This document shows positions 34,725-42,861 of a stretch of DNA of 64,000 nt, piece by piece (the stretch's first letter is position 1; every line of letters starts with the position of its first letter). Both the position numbers and the translations under genes were made by a program. The notes under the pieces are model-generated. The model saw nothing but the letters and a program-made list of their open reading frames with translations. It was not told where the DNA came from and ran no database searches. Origin of the DNA: Streptomyces pseudovenezuelae (GTDB lineage: Bacteria > Actinomycetota > Actinomycetes > Streptomycetales > Streptomycetaceae); assembly GCF_001513955.1 (NCBI RefSeq), contig NZ_KQ948151.1, positions 183,479 through 247,478 of the forward strand, written 5' to 3'.

Positions 34725-35917
34725 GTGCGGGTGCCGTTCTGTTCGCTGTCGGCGGGGTGGGGGATGCGTGCGGCCAGCCGCCATGCGCCCCCGCCGGCCG
34801 GACCGGAGTTCAGGTGCCCGCCGAGGGCGGTGACGCGTTCGCGCAGACCGACGAGTCCGTACCCGCTGCCGACGGTGTCCGTGCGGGGAGTGCCAGGGGG
34901 GTTGGTGACCTCGACGAGTGTGGCGGGCGGCCGGTAGTCGACGCGGACGGTCACAGGAGCGCCGTCGGCGTGCTTGCGGGCATTGGTCAGTGCTTCCTGG
35001 ACGATGCGGTACACGGCCAGACGGTGGGTGGTGGGAGCCCGCTCGGGAAGGCCGTCGGTGATCAGCTGAACGTGCTGGCCGGCGGCGCGGGCCTCGTCGG
35101 CCAGTTCCCCTACCTCCCTGATCATCGGCGTGAGCGCGTCGCCGGACGGCGTGGCTTCGGGGTCGCGCAGCACACCGAGGACGTCGCGCAGATCGGTGAG
35201 GGCCTCGACGGACGTCGTGCGCAGCAGTGCGAGCCGTTCGGCGACCGGTGCGGGCAGGGTGTCGCCCTTGGTGGCCAGGACACCAGTGTGCAGGGCGATC
35301 AGACTCAGGCGGTGGGCCAGGACGTCGTGCATCTCGGCGGCGATACGGGACCGTTCCGCCACCCGGGCCGCGTCCTCGCGCAGCTGCGCCTCGACGCCCA
35401 GATGCTCGACATCGGCTGCCAACGCCAGGAGCAGGCGGCGTCGGCTGCCCAGCCACAGCCCGACGAGCACGGCCAGCACCGGCAGGAGCAGTGTGGACGC
35501 GTAGGACTGGCCCGTCCACAGGGAGGTGGGCCGGTAGCCGAGCAGGTTGGCGCCGAGGGCGGCGACCGCACAGCCCACCGCGATCCGCGCCTTGCGGTTC
35601 ACGGCCAGGTCGTACAGGACGACTGCCAGCATGGGCAGCAGCAACGTTCCCCACCATGCCGTGGCCACAGTGACCACCACCGGCGCAGCAGGCCATCGCA
35701 GCCGGGGTACGAGCAGGGTCGCTGCGCACACCAGTGCCGTGGCCATGACGGCGGCGATTTGGCGCCCCTGGAGTGCCACGTCGTTGAACACGGCAGCCAG
35801 TGCGCACACGGCCACCAGAGCCCCACGCCCACAGGCCGCCCACCTGCGGCTTCCTCTGCTGCTCACCTGGGCCATCCTAGGCAGCCCCCCGCTCCCTTCC
35901 ATCTGACGATCAGCCAT
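34721..35917 (-). CDS. sensor histidine kinase (NarL-type, HisKA_3)
   Basis: 398 residues. Four to five membrane spans occupy the first 160 residues (ALVAVCALAAVFNDVAL ... LLLPVLAVLVGLWLG), with little extracytoplasmic sequence, so it probably senses membrane or intramembrane signals. The dimerisation/phosphorylation helix is RIAAEMHDVLAHRLSLIALH, with the His in EMHD. The HATPase domain has VQEALTNARKHADG (N box) and GSGYGLVGLRERVTALGG (G2). The most N-terminal start (35917, MADRQMEG) is uncertain; MAQVSSRGSRRW 14 codons later is possible. It pairs with the regulator at 34074. Confidence 0.92.
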   Translation of the reverse strand: MADRQMEGSGGLPRMAQVSSRGSRRWAACGRGALVAVCALAAVFNDVALQGRQIAAVMATALVCAATLLVPRLRWPAAPVVVTVATAWWGTLLLPMLAVVLYDLAVNRKARIAVGCAVAALGANLLGYRPTSLWTGQSYASTLLLPVLAVLVGLWLGSRRRLLLALAADVEHLGVEAQLREDAARVAERSRIAAEMHDVLAHRLSLIALHTGVLATKGDTLPAPVAERLALLRTTSVEALTDLRDVLGVLRDPEATPSGDALTPMIREVGELADEARAAGQHVQLITDGLPERAPTTHRLAVYRIVQEALTNARKHADGAPVTVRVDYRPPATLVEVTNPPGTPRTDTVGSGYGLVGLRERVTALGGHLNSGPAGGGAWRLAARIPHPADSEQNGTRT

Positions 35918-35998
35918 GCCGTCCCCCTACTTTCGTAGGGGGACGACGTCGCAGAACGATGGATTTGATGCCGGGCGAAGCTTTCTAGCGTCGATTCC

Positions 35999-36724
35999 AT
36001 GAACGACCGGACCACCTCCCCCGACCGTGCCCTGGCGCAGCGCAACGCCGAAGGATGGATGTTCCTGATCGAAGCGGGCCGTGACCTGCGCACCACAGGA
36101 GCCATAGCACCCAGCAGCAAAGCGCTGGCCCGCGCGCTCACCGACCCGGTACGGGCGCAGGCGCCCGGCCCGCTGGCAGTCCTGGAGGCCGGCGCCGGCA
36201 CCGGGCCGGTCACCCAGGCCCTGATACCCGACCTGCCCCGCGGCAGCCGCCTGGACATCGTCGAGGCCAACCCGCGTTTCGCCGCGCGGCTGCGCCACCT
36301 CGTCACCACGCACCCGCACCTGGCGGCCAGGCCCGCGCAGGTGACCGTGCACCAGACCTACGTCGAGCAGCTCGACACCGACCAGCGCTACGACGTCATC
36401 GTCTCCGGGCTGCCGCTGACCAACTTCACGCCCGCGCAGGTCGAGCGCATCATGGCCCGCTACCTCGAACTCCTGCACCCCGGCGGCACGCTGACCTACT
36501 TCGCCTACCTCGGCACCCGCAGGGCCCGCGCCTTGACGGCGTCGCGAGCCGAAGCCCGCCGCCACGCCGCCGTGGACGAGATCATGGCCGACTACCAGCG
36601 CACCTACGCCACGGGCCGCTGGACGGTATGGGCCAACGTGCCCCCCGCCTACGTCTGGCATCTGCAACGCCCCCTCGCCGCCACGGACCAGCCCACGCCG
36701 CAGTTCGACGGGGCGCGACGATGA
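35999..36724 (+). CDS. SAM-dependent methyltransferase (phospholipid/rRNA-dimethylase-like)
   Basis: 241 residues, cytoplasmic. The SAM-binding motif is LAVLEAGAGTGPVTQALI (about 60-77), followed by LDIVEANPRFAARLRH (motif II, acidic) and YDVIVSGLPLTNF, where the xSGLPLTNF loop resembles motif IV of PmtA and KsgA-type enzymes. A membrane-phospholipid N-methyltransferase role is suggested by this resemblance and by translational coupling (ATGA at 36721) to a DedA membrane protein; unproven. Confidence 0.82.
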   Translation: MNDRTTSPDRALAQRNAEGWMFLIEAGRDLRTTGAIAPSSKALARALTDPVRAQAPGPLAVLEAGAGTGPVTQALIPDLPRGSRLDIVEANPRFAARLRHLVTTHPHLAARPAQVTVHQTYVEQLDTDQRYDVIVSGLPLTNFTPAQVERIMARYLELLHPGGTLTYFAYLGTRRARALTASRAEARRHAAVDEIMADYQRTYATGRWTVWANVPPAYVWHLQRPLAATDQPTPQFDGARR

Positions 36725-37401
36725 ACGTGCTCTCCGACCTCCTCGGCCACCTCCCGCCACTCGCGGCGTACACAGTGGTGGCCGCCGCGGTCCTGGCCGA
36801 GTCGGTCCTTCTCGTCGGCGCTTTCATCCCCACGCTGACCCTGCTCCTCACTGCGGGCGCGCTGGCCCGCACAGGCCAGATCAGCCTTCTGCTGGTCATC
36901 GGGGCCGCGGCCGGCGCCGTGGTGGCGGGCGATTTCCTGGCGCACCGCACCGGCCGGTTCCTCGGCGACCGCCTGCGCGGCGGACGCGTGAGAGCACGCA
37001 TCCCCGAGGTCGCCTGGCACCGGGCCGAGACGCTGATGACACGCCATGGCGGCCGAGCGGTCTTCGTGGCCCGCTTCCTGCCCGTGGTGCGCACCCTCGC
37101 CCCGCACTCCGCGGGCGCCACCCGCCTGCCCTACCGCCGTATCGCTCCCTACAGCGTCATCGCCGCCTGCGCGTGGGCCGGCGCGGAAGCGGGCGTCGGG
37201 TACGCCGCCGCGACCTCTTTGCAGCGCGTCCTCACGCTGGGCGGCCCAGCCCTCGCCCTGGTCGCGCTGACGGTGATCGGGGGCGTGCTGCTGTGGCGAA
37301 GAAGGCGCCGCCCCACCCCTCCGGCCCAGGAACCGGCGTCCGAGCCCGCCACGAAGTCCTGCGGCCATGCTCAGACGGGCCTGACGAGGCCGGTGTCGTA
37401 G
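36721..37401 (+). CDS. DedA-family (VTT domain) membrane protein
   Basis: 226 residues with four to five membrane segments. The conserved DedA features are ESVLLVGAFIPTLTLLL (G-x-hydrophobic-P), the cytoplasmic DFLAHRTGRFLGDRL, and FVARFLPVVRTLAPHSAGAT with the F-x-R-x-x-P-x-x-R pattern. DedA/VTT proteins are proposed lipid scramblases or flippases. The start overlaps the methyltransferase stop; the C-terminal 31 bp overlap the convergent response-regulator gene end. Confidence 0.9.
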   Translation: MNVLSDLLGHLPPLAAYTVVAAAVLAESVLLVGAFIPTLTLLLTAGALARTGQISLLLVIGAAAGAVVAGDFLAHRTGRFLGDRLRGGRVRARIPEVAWHRAETLMTRHGGRAVFVARFLPVVRTLAPHSAGATRLPYRRIAPYSVIAACAWAGAEAGVGYAAATSLQRVLTLGGPALALVALTVIGGVLLWRRRRRPTPPAQEPASEPATKSCGHAQTGLTRPVS

Positions 37402-38075
37402 GCGAAGATCACGGCCTGGACCCGGTCCCGGACCCCGATCTTGGTGAGGATGCTGCTCACGTGGGACTTGACGGTGGACTCGGCGAGGGAGAGGCGTTCG
37501 GCGATCTCGGTGTTGCTCCAGCCGGTCGCGATGGCGGTGAGTACCTCGCGTTCGCGGTTGGTGAGGCGTCCCAACTGCCGTTGCTGTTCGGGCGTGTGGC
37601 CCGGCAGACGGCTGCCGAAGGCGTCGATGAGCTTGCGGGTCAGCCCCGGCGAGATGACGGCGTCCCCGGCGGCCACCGCGCGGATGCCGGCGACGAGTTC
37701 CTCGGGCATGGCGTCCTTCAGCAGGAACCCGGACGCTCCGGCGCGCAGGGCATCGTAGGCGTACTCGTCGAGGTCGAAGGTGGTCAGAACCAGGATGCGC
37801 GAGCGGCCCCCGGACTCGACGATGCGTCTGGTGGCCTCGATGCCGTCCATGCCGGGCATGCGGACGTCCATGAGGACGACGTCGGGCTTCAGCTCGGCAG
37901 TCTTGCGGACGGCTTCGACGCCGTGGGTGGCTTCACCGATGAGGGTGAGGTCGGGGTGCTGCTCCAGGAGCATGCTGAAGCCGAGGCGTTGCAGGGCCTG
38001 GTCGTCGACGATGAGGACGGTGGTCAGGCGCGGGGGTTCTCCGTTCCGGTGGTGAATGGGGGTACCTCCCTGCAC
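37371..38075 (-). CDS. NarL/FixJ-family response regulator (kinase partner lost)
   Basis: A receiver domain with VLIVDDQALQRLGFSML, phospho-acceptor Asp in VVLMDVRMPGMDG and FLLKDAMPEELV, then a LuxR HTH (LTNREREVLTAIATG ... AESTVKSHVSSILTKI). The open frame reaches GTG 38075 without a good ribosome site. Homologues usually start just before TTVLIVDD, where here a CTG (38027) sits downstream of ACGGAG, so the start codon itself may be damaged. Directly upstream is only the C-terminal end of its histidine kinase. It may be non-functional or cross-regulated. Confidence 0.85.
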   Translation of the reverse strand: MQGGTPIHHRNGEPPRLTTVLIVDDQALQRLGFSMLLEQHPDLTLIGEATHGVEAVRKTAELKPDVVLMDVRMPGMDGIEATRRIVESGGRSRILVLTTFDLDEYAYDALRAGASGFLLKDAMPEELVAGIRAVAAGDAVISPGLTRKLIDAFGSRLPGHTPEQQRQLGRLTNREREVLTAIATGWSNTEIAERLSLAESTVKSHVSSILTKIGVRDRVQAVIFAYDTGLVRPV

Positions 38076-38097
38076 ACGGGGAGGTAGGTGTCCACAG

Positions 38098-38400
38098 CTA
38101 AGGGGCGGGCGAGGTGGTCAGGAGGCTTGCGTGGACGCTCCAGCCGCCTTCGCGGTTGGGTCCGGCGGTGACCTGGCCTTGGTAGATGGCCGCGCGTTCG
38201 CGCATGCCGACCAGGCCGCGGCCGTTCGCCGCGCTCCGTCTGCGGGCGCGGGGTGCGCGGCGGGGGCCGGTGTCCTCCACGTCGACGTGGACCGTGCCGG
38301 GCCCGACAGTTACCCGGACGCTGACGGAGGTGTCGGCGGCGGCGTACTTGAGGGTGTTGGTGGCCCTGGTCTGGAACGCCGCAGCCAGGCGGCCCGCACG
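38098..38400 (-). pseudogene. histidine kinase HATPase C-terminal remnant
   Basis: A frame reading TNTLKYAAADTSVSVRV, then HVDVEDTGPRR, NGRGLVGMRERAAIYQG and a final SLLTTSPAP is the N-to-G2 part of a NarL-type kinase ATPase domain. It lacks the membrane sensor, the phospho-His helix and the start. It lies immediately upstream of the response regulator, so the kinase gene was truncated by deletion near 38400. Confidence 0.75.
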
Positions 38401-38489
38401 CACCGCACGTTCGCCACACGCCCCGCCCTGGACCGACCACCCGGCCGACCCCGGGCGGGAACAGGCGCATCCTGGCGAAGCGGCGGTCC

Positions 38490-38725
38490 GACGCCACGGC
38501 CAGTCGCAGAAGCCGTCGACGCGCCGAGCGGCAGCAGCCTTCGGTGCACTATGCCTCGACCAGCCGCACCTCGTGCGGCTCGGAGGCGGCAGCGAGAGGG
38601 CCGCCGGGCACCAACAGATACTGCGGACCTTCGCCCGGACCATCTGTACATGCGTCAGCCAGGATGTCCCTGCCATCAATCAGCGCCCGAACCTCCGACC
38701 GCTGAGGCAAGTTCTGTGAGGTTGC
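38490..38725 (-). pseudogene. hypothetical-protein remnant with in-frame stop
   Basis: A minus-strand frame reads SEVRALIDGRDILADACTD, GPQYLLVPGGPLAA and SEPHEVRLVEA, then TAG (about 38549), then CTEGCC. I recall an uncharacterised Streptomyces family whose N-terminus runs through EVRLAEA into CTEGCCGAL, so the stop replaces a sense codon. The remainder of the family sequence is absent. The junction with the kinase remnant marks the same deletion. Confidence 0.45.
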
Positions 38726-38802
38726 CAAGCGGATCCGACCACCGCCAAGACGACTCCTATGTACGGCCTCATCGCCGTCGCACTGCCTCACCGGTCGCTG
38801 GT

Positions 38803-39516
38803 TCAGCGTCGCTTTCCAGTCTCGGGGGCGGTGGCGCTCTGGCTGGTGCGGCGCATGGCCTCGTACAGCGCAGCGTCTTCCGGCGGGTCCGGCAGCGGGC
38901 CGCGGGCCGGGGCCTGGAAGGACTGGATCATCCAGGCGACCAGGCGGCGCCAGGCGTCCGGGGCGGCATCGGCAGTGGCGCTGAGGACTCCGGCGTTGGC
39001 CATCAGTAGCAGCACGAGATCGCGGCTGGTGAAGTCCTCGCGCAACTGCCCGCTGTTCTTGGCGCGGCCGATGAGTTCGAGGAAGCCCTCGTATGCCTGA
39101 GCGTGGTACGTCTCCAACTCCGGAACGCCCGGGAAGTTCATGGTCAGGATGTCCGCGAAGCCGCGGTCGGCGGCCTGCATCGCGCAGACGTCCTGGATGT
39201 AGCCGGTGAAGCCGTGCCACGGGTCCGGCTCCGCCAGGGCTGCGTCGGTGGCCTGCGCGTACGCCTTCATGCGGTCGGCGAAGACCGCGGCGAGCAGGTC
39301 CTCCTTGCGGGGGAAGTGGCGGAAGAGAGTGGCGATCCCGACGCCGGTCTCCCGTGCGACCGAGGCCATCGACGCGTTCAGCCCGTCGCGCCCGAAGACC
39401 GTGCGCGCGGCGGCGATGATCCGCCCCCGGTTGCGCTCTGCGTCGATACGCCTGGACTGACCCGCGGAAACAGCCGCGTCGGCGCTGGCTTCGGTGTGCG
39501 GGTCTCGGGGGCTCAT
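38803..39516 (-). CDS. TetR-family transcriptional regulator
   Basis: 237 residues. The N-terminal HTH is RIIAAARTVFGRDGLNASMA ... VARETGVGIATLFRHFPRKEDLLAAVF (about 32-80). An all-helical ligand domain with WHGFTGYIQDVCAMQAADRG and a C-terminal tail follow. The N-terminal 24 residues are acidic and variable. It is transcribed divergently from the SDR gene, with three similar 14-bp palindromes between them, so it probably represses that gene and itself. Confidence 0.92.
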   Translation of the reverse strand: MSPRDPHTEASADAAVSAGQSRRIDAERNRGRIIAAARTVFGRDGLNASMASVARETGVGIATLFRHFPRKEDLLAAVFADRMKAYAQATDAALAEPDPWHGFTGYIQDVCAMQAADRGFADILTMNFPGVPELETYHAQAYEGFLELIGRAKNSGQLREDFTSRDLVLLLMANAGVLSATADAAPDAWRRLVAWMIQSFQAPARGPLPDPPEDAALYEAMRRTSQSATAPETGKRR

Positions 39517-39535
39517 GACGCCAGACTAGCAAACC

Positions 39536-39617
39536 GGAATGCCTTATCCGATTCTCGTGTTACGGTGAGCGGCGAACCGGATAGGGCTTTCCGGAAGTGA
39601 AACGGATAGCCCTATCC
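39536..39617. promoter_or_regulatory. three 14-bp TetR-operator candidates
   Basis: ggaatgccttatcc (39536), ggatagggctttcc (39579) and ggatagccctatcc (39604) are variants of one palindrome, the last one perfect. They lie between the divergent TetR and SDR genes, covering both promoters. Confidence 0.65.
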
Positions 39618-39644
39618 ACCACCCTTCCTGGGAAAGGCTCTCTC

Positions 39645-40319
39645 ATGCCCACCATCGCCATCGTCGGTGCCGGCCCTCAGCTCGGTCTCGCCGTTGCCCG
39701 CACCTACGGCACTCACGGCTACGACGTCGCACTGATCGCCCGCAACCGGGCCAAGCTCGAAGTCCTTGCCGGCGAGCTGGCCGCCGAGGGCATCACGGCC
39801 GCCGCCTTCCCCGCCGACGTCCTCGACCGCCCCGCACTCACCCAGGCACTCAAGAACGCGGCTGCGCACTTCGGCGGCATCGACGTCCTGGAGTACTCCC
39901 CGGTCGGTGGCCTCCAGACCGTCATGACCACCCCGGGCACCACCAGGCCGGCCGACGTGCAGCACGAGATGGAGTTCCAGCTCTACGGAGCCATCGACGC
40001 CACCCGTGCGGTGCTGCCCGCCATGCGGGAGGCCGGTGCGGGCACCCTGCTGTTCACCACCGGCGCCGGCTCCGTCGACCCCGTGCCGCAGGTCGCCAAC
40101 GTCAACGCCGCCGCCGCGGCGCTGCGCAACTGGGTGATCAACTTGCACAAGGAGCTGGACGGCACCGGTGTCCAGGCGGCGCACGTCGCCATCAACGTGT
40201 CGATCGGCACGCCGGCGATCCCCGGATTCCCGACCGCCCGGCCCGAGGAGATCTCCCCGGTCTACTGGGACCTGCACACCACCAAGCGCGACCAGGCCGA
40301 ACTCGTCTTCAGTCTCTGA
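39645..40319 (+). CDS. SDR-family protein (atypical)
   Basis: 224 residues. The cofactor loop is IVGAGPQLGLAVARTYG rather than the classical TGxxxGIG, and the usual YxxxK is replaced around VANVNAAAAALRNW, where Tyr is missing. LDRPALTQALKNAAAHFGGIDVLEYS and GTLLFTTGAG align with normal SDR strands. It may therefore bind a nucleotide without classical dehydrogenase chemistry. The ATG at 39645 gives MPTIAIVGAG. It is probably under TetR control via the palindromes upstream. Confidence 0.85.
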   Translation: MPTIAIVGAGPQLGLAVARTYGTHGYDVALIARNRAKLEVLAGELAAEGITAAAFPADVLDRPALTQALKNAAAHFGGIDVLEYSPVGGLQTVMTTPGTTRPADVQHEMEFQLYGAIDATRAVLPAMREAGAGTLLFTTGAGSVDPVPQVANVNAAAAALRNWVINLHKELDGTGVQAAHVAINVSIGTPAIPGFPTARPEEISPVYWDLHTTKRDQAELVFSL

Positions 40320-40659
40320 AGCCCATCAGCCACCCCCCGTCCTCCTGACCTCCCGGTATCTACGCCGCGCACTTCGTCATCAACAGCTGGCCCGGGGGCG
40401 GGCCCGAAAGCATTCCCTCGGGGCCGCTCCCGAGCAGGTCGCGCGCCTTTCCCCGGACCCGACCTAGGTGCGCGAGCCGATGTCGCAGCTGTCGGCATTC
40501 AAGCGCCCGGGTGAGCCGGAGGAGGTCGCCGACCTTGGCTGGCCGCCCGCTCCGTCCCGTTCCCCTCCTCGCTCTCGTCCCGCCCGATGCCCGTATCGCC
40601 ACCCGCTACGCCTATTACATGTAGGCAGGTGAAAGGCCCGACCGGACTGGCTTTCGCGC
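40320..40659. other. gap with a tiny SDR-like remnant
   Basis: No full gene. A short plus-strand stretch near 40480-40535 reads MSQLSAFKRPGEPEEVADL, resembling the late part of another SDR gene. Otherwise nothing is supported. Confidence 0.3.
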
Positions 40660-41049
40660 TCATTGCGCCCTGCGTGGCGGGGTGAAGACGTAGAGGTCGA
40701 GAATGTCCGGCAGCGAGGCGATGCCGGGGCCGCCGGCCTGTACCCAGGCTGCGATGTCTTCGGTGGCGTCGGGGTCGTTGACGAGGCCGAGCCAGACCGG
40801 GCGGGCTCCTGCGGCACGTGCGGCGGCGGAGGGCTGGACGACGATCACGTTGGCGTGTTCGCACACGTCGAGGCAGTCCGAGACGCGTACGGGTACCTCC
40901 TCGGCCAGGCGGGCGAGTTGCCGGTCGTGGTCCACGCCGGTGACTTTCGGGGTTCCACAGCAGCAGTCCCGGCAGACGACGACGCGGCACGGAGCCGGTT
41001 CGGCGGAGATGTGCTCCGTGCCGGCCGCTTCAGGGCGCTGTTGAGGCAT
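40660..41049 (-). CDS. small (2Fe-2S) ferredoxin-like protein
   Basis: 129 residues with the thioredoxin-like 2Fe-2S ferredoxin pattern: VVVCRDCCCGTPKVTG near 26-40 and VSDCLDVCEHANVIVV near 57-72, supplying the cluster Cys ligands (the extra Cys leaves exact assignment open). The C-terminal part resembles the metal-related ferredoxin proteins found beside cobalamin or siderophore importers. Its start overlaps the ATPase gene by 20 bp, placing it last in the riboswitch-controlled B12 uptake operon. A role in reducing the imported corrinoid is conceivable but not shown. Confidence 0.75.
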   Translation of the reverse strand: MPQQRPEAAGTEHISAEPAPCRVVVCRDCCCGTPKVTGVDHDRQLARLAEEVPVRVSDCLDVCEHANVIVVQPSAAARAAGARPVWLGLVNDPDATEDIAAWVQAGGPGIASLPDILDLYVFTPPRRAQ

Positions 41050-41851
41050 CGTTCCTCACACTTCTCTCCAGAGGGGATCCGTCTCGGGTTGACGGACGCA
41101 GGAACCGGATCACGGGGTGGCCGGGGTCGTGGGTGACCTCGGTGCGGACGCCGTAGACCTGTTCGACGAGGGCGGGGGTGAGAACCTCGGCGGGGGTGCC
41201 CTCCGTGACCGCGCGGCCCTCGCGCAGGACGAGCAGGCGGTCGCAGTACATCGCGGCGAGGTTGAGGTCGTGCAGGGCGATCACCGTGGTGACCGGCAGG
41301 CCGGAGATCAGTTCCAGGAGGTCGAGTTGGTGCTGGATGTCGAGGTGGTTGGTGGGCTCGTCGAGGAGGAGTTCGCGGGGTTGCTGGGCGAGGGCGCGGG
41401 CGATCTGGGTGCGCTGGCGTTCACCGCCGGAGAGGGTGTGCCAGGACTGACCGGAGCGGTCGGCCAGTCCGGTGCGTGCGAGGGCCTCGGTGACGGCTTC
41501 CGCGTCGGCCGTCGTCGGGGGCGTCCAGGCGCGGCGGTACGGGATGCGGCCGAGGGCGACGACGTCCCGGACGGTCAGCTCGGTCTGGGTGTCGGCGTGC
41601 TGCTCGACCGTGGCGACACGGCGGGCGGTGGCACGACGGCCGACCTCGGCGAGCGGGCGCCCGTCCAGGGTCACGACTCCGGAGGTGGGGGCGAGGACCC
41701 CGGCCAGCAGCCTCAACAACGTTGATTTTCCTGAGCCGTTGGGGCCGAGTAGGCCGATGGTCTCGCCGGGGCGCAGGGTGAGGGTGACGCCGTCGACGAC
41801 GACCTTGTCGCCCAGGCGCCGTACGACGTCGTCCGCGTTCAGGCTGCTCAT
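41030..41851 (-). CDS. btuD: cobalamin/iron-type ABC transporter ATPase (BtuD-like)
   Basis: 273 residues. Walker A GPNGSGKST (36-44), Q-loop around VATVEQHADTQTELTV, signature LSGGERQR, Walker B LLLDEPTNHLD and H-loop IALHDLNLA are all present. The FecCD-partner type is shown by the TVRDVVALGRIPYR segment. It overlaps the permease gene by 4 nt (ATGA at 41848). Substrate assignment to B12 rests on the cobalamin riboswitch ahead of the operon. Confidence 0.9.
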   Translation of the reverse strand: MSSLNADDVVRRLGDKVVVDGVTLTLRPGETIGLLGPNGSGKSTLLRLLAGVLAPTSGVVTLDGRPLAEVGRRATARRVATVEQHADTQTELTVRDVVALGRIPYRRAWTPPTTADAEAVTEALARTGLADRSGQSWHTLSGGERQRTQIARALAQQPRELLLDEPTNHLDIQHQLDLLELISGLPVTTVIALHDLNLAAMYCDRLLVLREGRAVTEGTPAEVLTPALVEQVYGVRTEVTHDPGHPVIRFLRPSTRDGSPLERSVRNDASTAP

Positions 41852-42861
41852 GTCCTTCTCCGTCCTCGGTAGAGCACGACCACGAACGCCGGTACGCCGA
41901 TGAGGGACGTCACCACGCCCACCGGTACCTCCTGGGGGTCGAGGACGGTACGGGCGAGGGTGTCCACCCACACCAGGAAGACAGCGCCGGTCAGCGCGGT
42001 GACCGGCAGCAGGCGGGCGTGCCCGGATCCGGTGAGGGCCCGGGTGGCGTGTGGGAGGACCAGGCCGACGAAGCCGATCGCGCCGGCGCAGCTGACCAGG
42101 GCGGCGGTGAGCAGGGCAGTGGCGCAGAGCAGGATCAGGCGGGTACGGGTGACCCGGACCCCGAGTCCGGCGGCGGCATCGTCGCCGAAGGAGAACGCGT
42201 CGAGCGTACGGGCGTAGCCCAGGCAGACGACGAGCACCACAGCCAGGACGGCGGTGCAGAGCAGTACCTGTCCCCAGTCGGCGCCGGTGAGCGAGCCGAG
42301 GAGCCAGAACAGCACGCCCCGGGTGGTTTCGGCGTCGGCCGAGGTCAGCACGGTGAACGAGGTCAGCGCCGAGAACAGCTGCATGGCCGCGACGCCGGAC
42401 AGGACGACCCGGTCGGTGCCGGCTCCGAGGGTGTGGCTGAGCAGCAGCACGAGGGCGAAGGAGAGCAGCGCGCCGAGGAAGGCTCCGGCCGACAGGGACA
42501 CCGCTCCCCCGCCGACGCCCAGCACGACCACGGCGACCGCTCCGGTGGACGCGCCGGAGGAGACACCAAGCACGAACGGGTCGGCGAGCGGATTGCGCAG
42601 CAGCGACTGCATGACTGCGCCGCACACGGCGAGTCCGGCCCCGCAGACAGCGGCGAGCAGGGTGCGCGGCATCCGCAGGTTCCACACGATGCCGTCCCGC
42701 AGCGGCGCCAACCCGCTCTCGCCGAAGCCGAGATGGGCCGCGACGGACGCCCAGACGTCACCGGTGGAGATGTCGGCGGGGCCGATCGTCACGGCGACGG
42801 CGATCGACACGAGCAGCGCGGCCAGGCCCCCGCCCGTCAACAGCAGCGAGCGGAAGCTCAC
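41848..42861 (-). CDS. btuC: FecCD/BtuC-type ABC permease
   Basis: 337 residues, about ten membrane spans. The conserved start of the family is RMPRTLLAAVCGAGLAVCGAVMQSLLRNPLADPFVLGVSSGAS (about 70-110). The coupling loop is VGLVLPHATRALTG, and QEVPVGVVTSLIGVPAF closes the protein. The GTG start at 42861 overlaps the binding-protein stop (GTGA). It forms the inner-membrane channel of the B12 importer with the ATPase at 41030. Confidence 0.92.
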   Translation of the reverse strand: MSFRSLLLTGGGLAALLVSIAVAVTIGPADISTGDVWASVAAHLGFGESGLAPLRDGIVWNLRMPRTLLAAVCGAGLAVCGAVMQSLLRNPLADPFVLGVSSGASTGAVAVVVLGVGGGAVSLSAGAFLGALLSFALVLLLSHTLGAGTDRVVLSGVAAMQLFSALTSFTVLTSADAETTRGVLFWLLGSLTGADWGQVLLCTAVLAVVLVVCLGYARTLDAFSFGDDAAAGLGVRVTRTRLILLCATALLTAALVSCAGAIGFVGLVLPHATRALTGSGHARLLPVTALTGAVFLVWVDTLARTVLDPQEVPVGVVTSLIGVPAFVVVLYRGRRRT

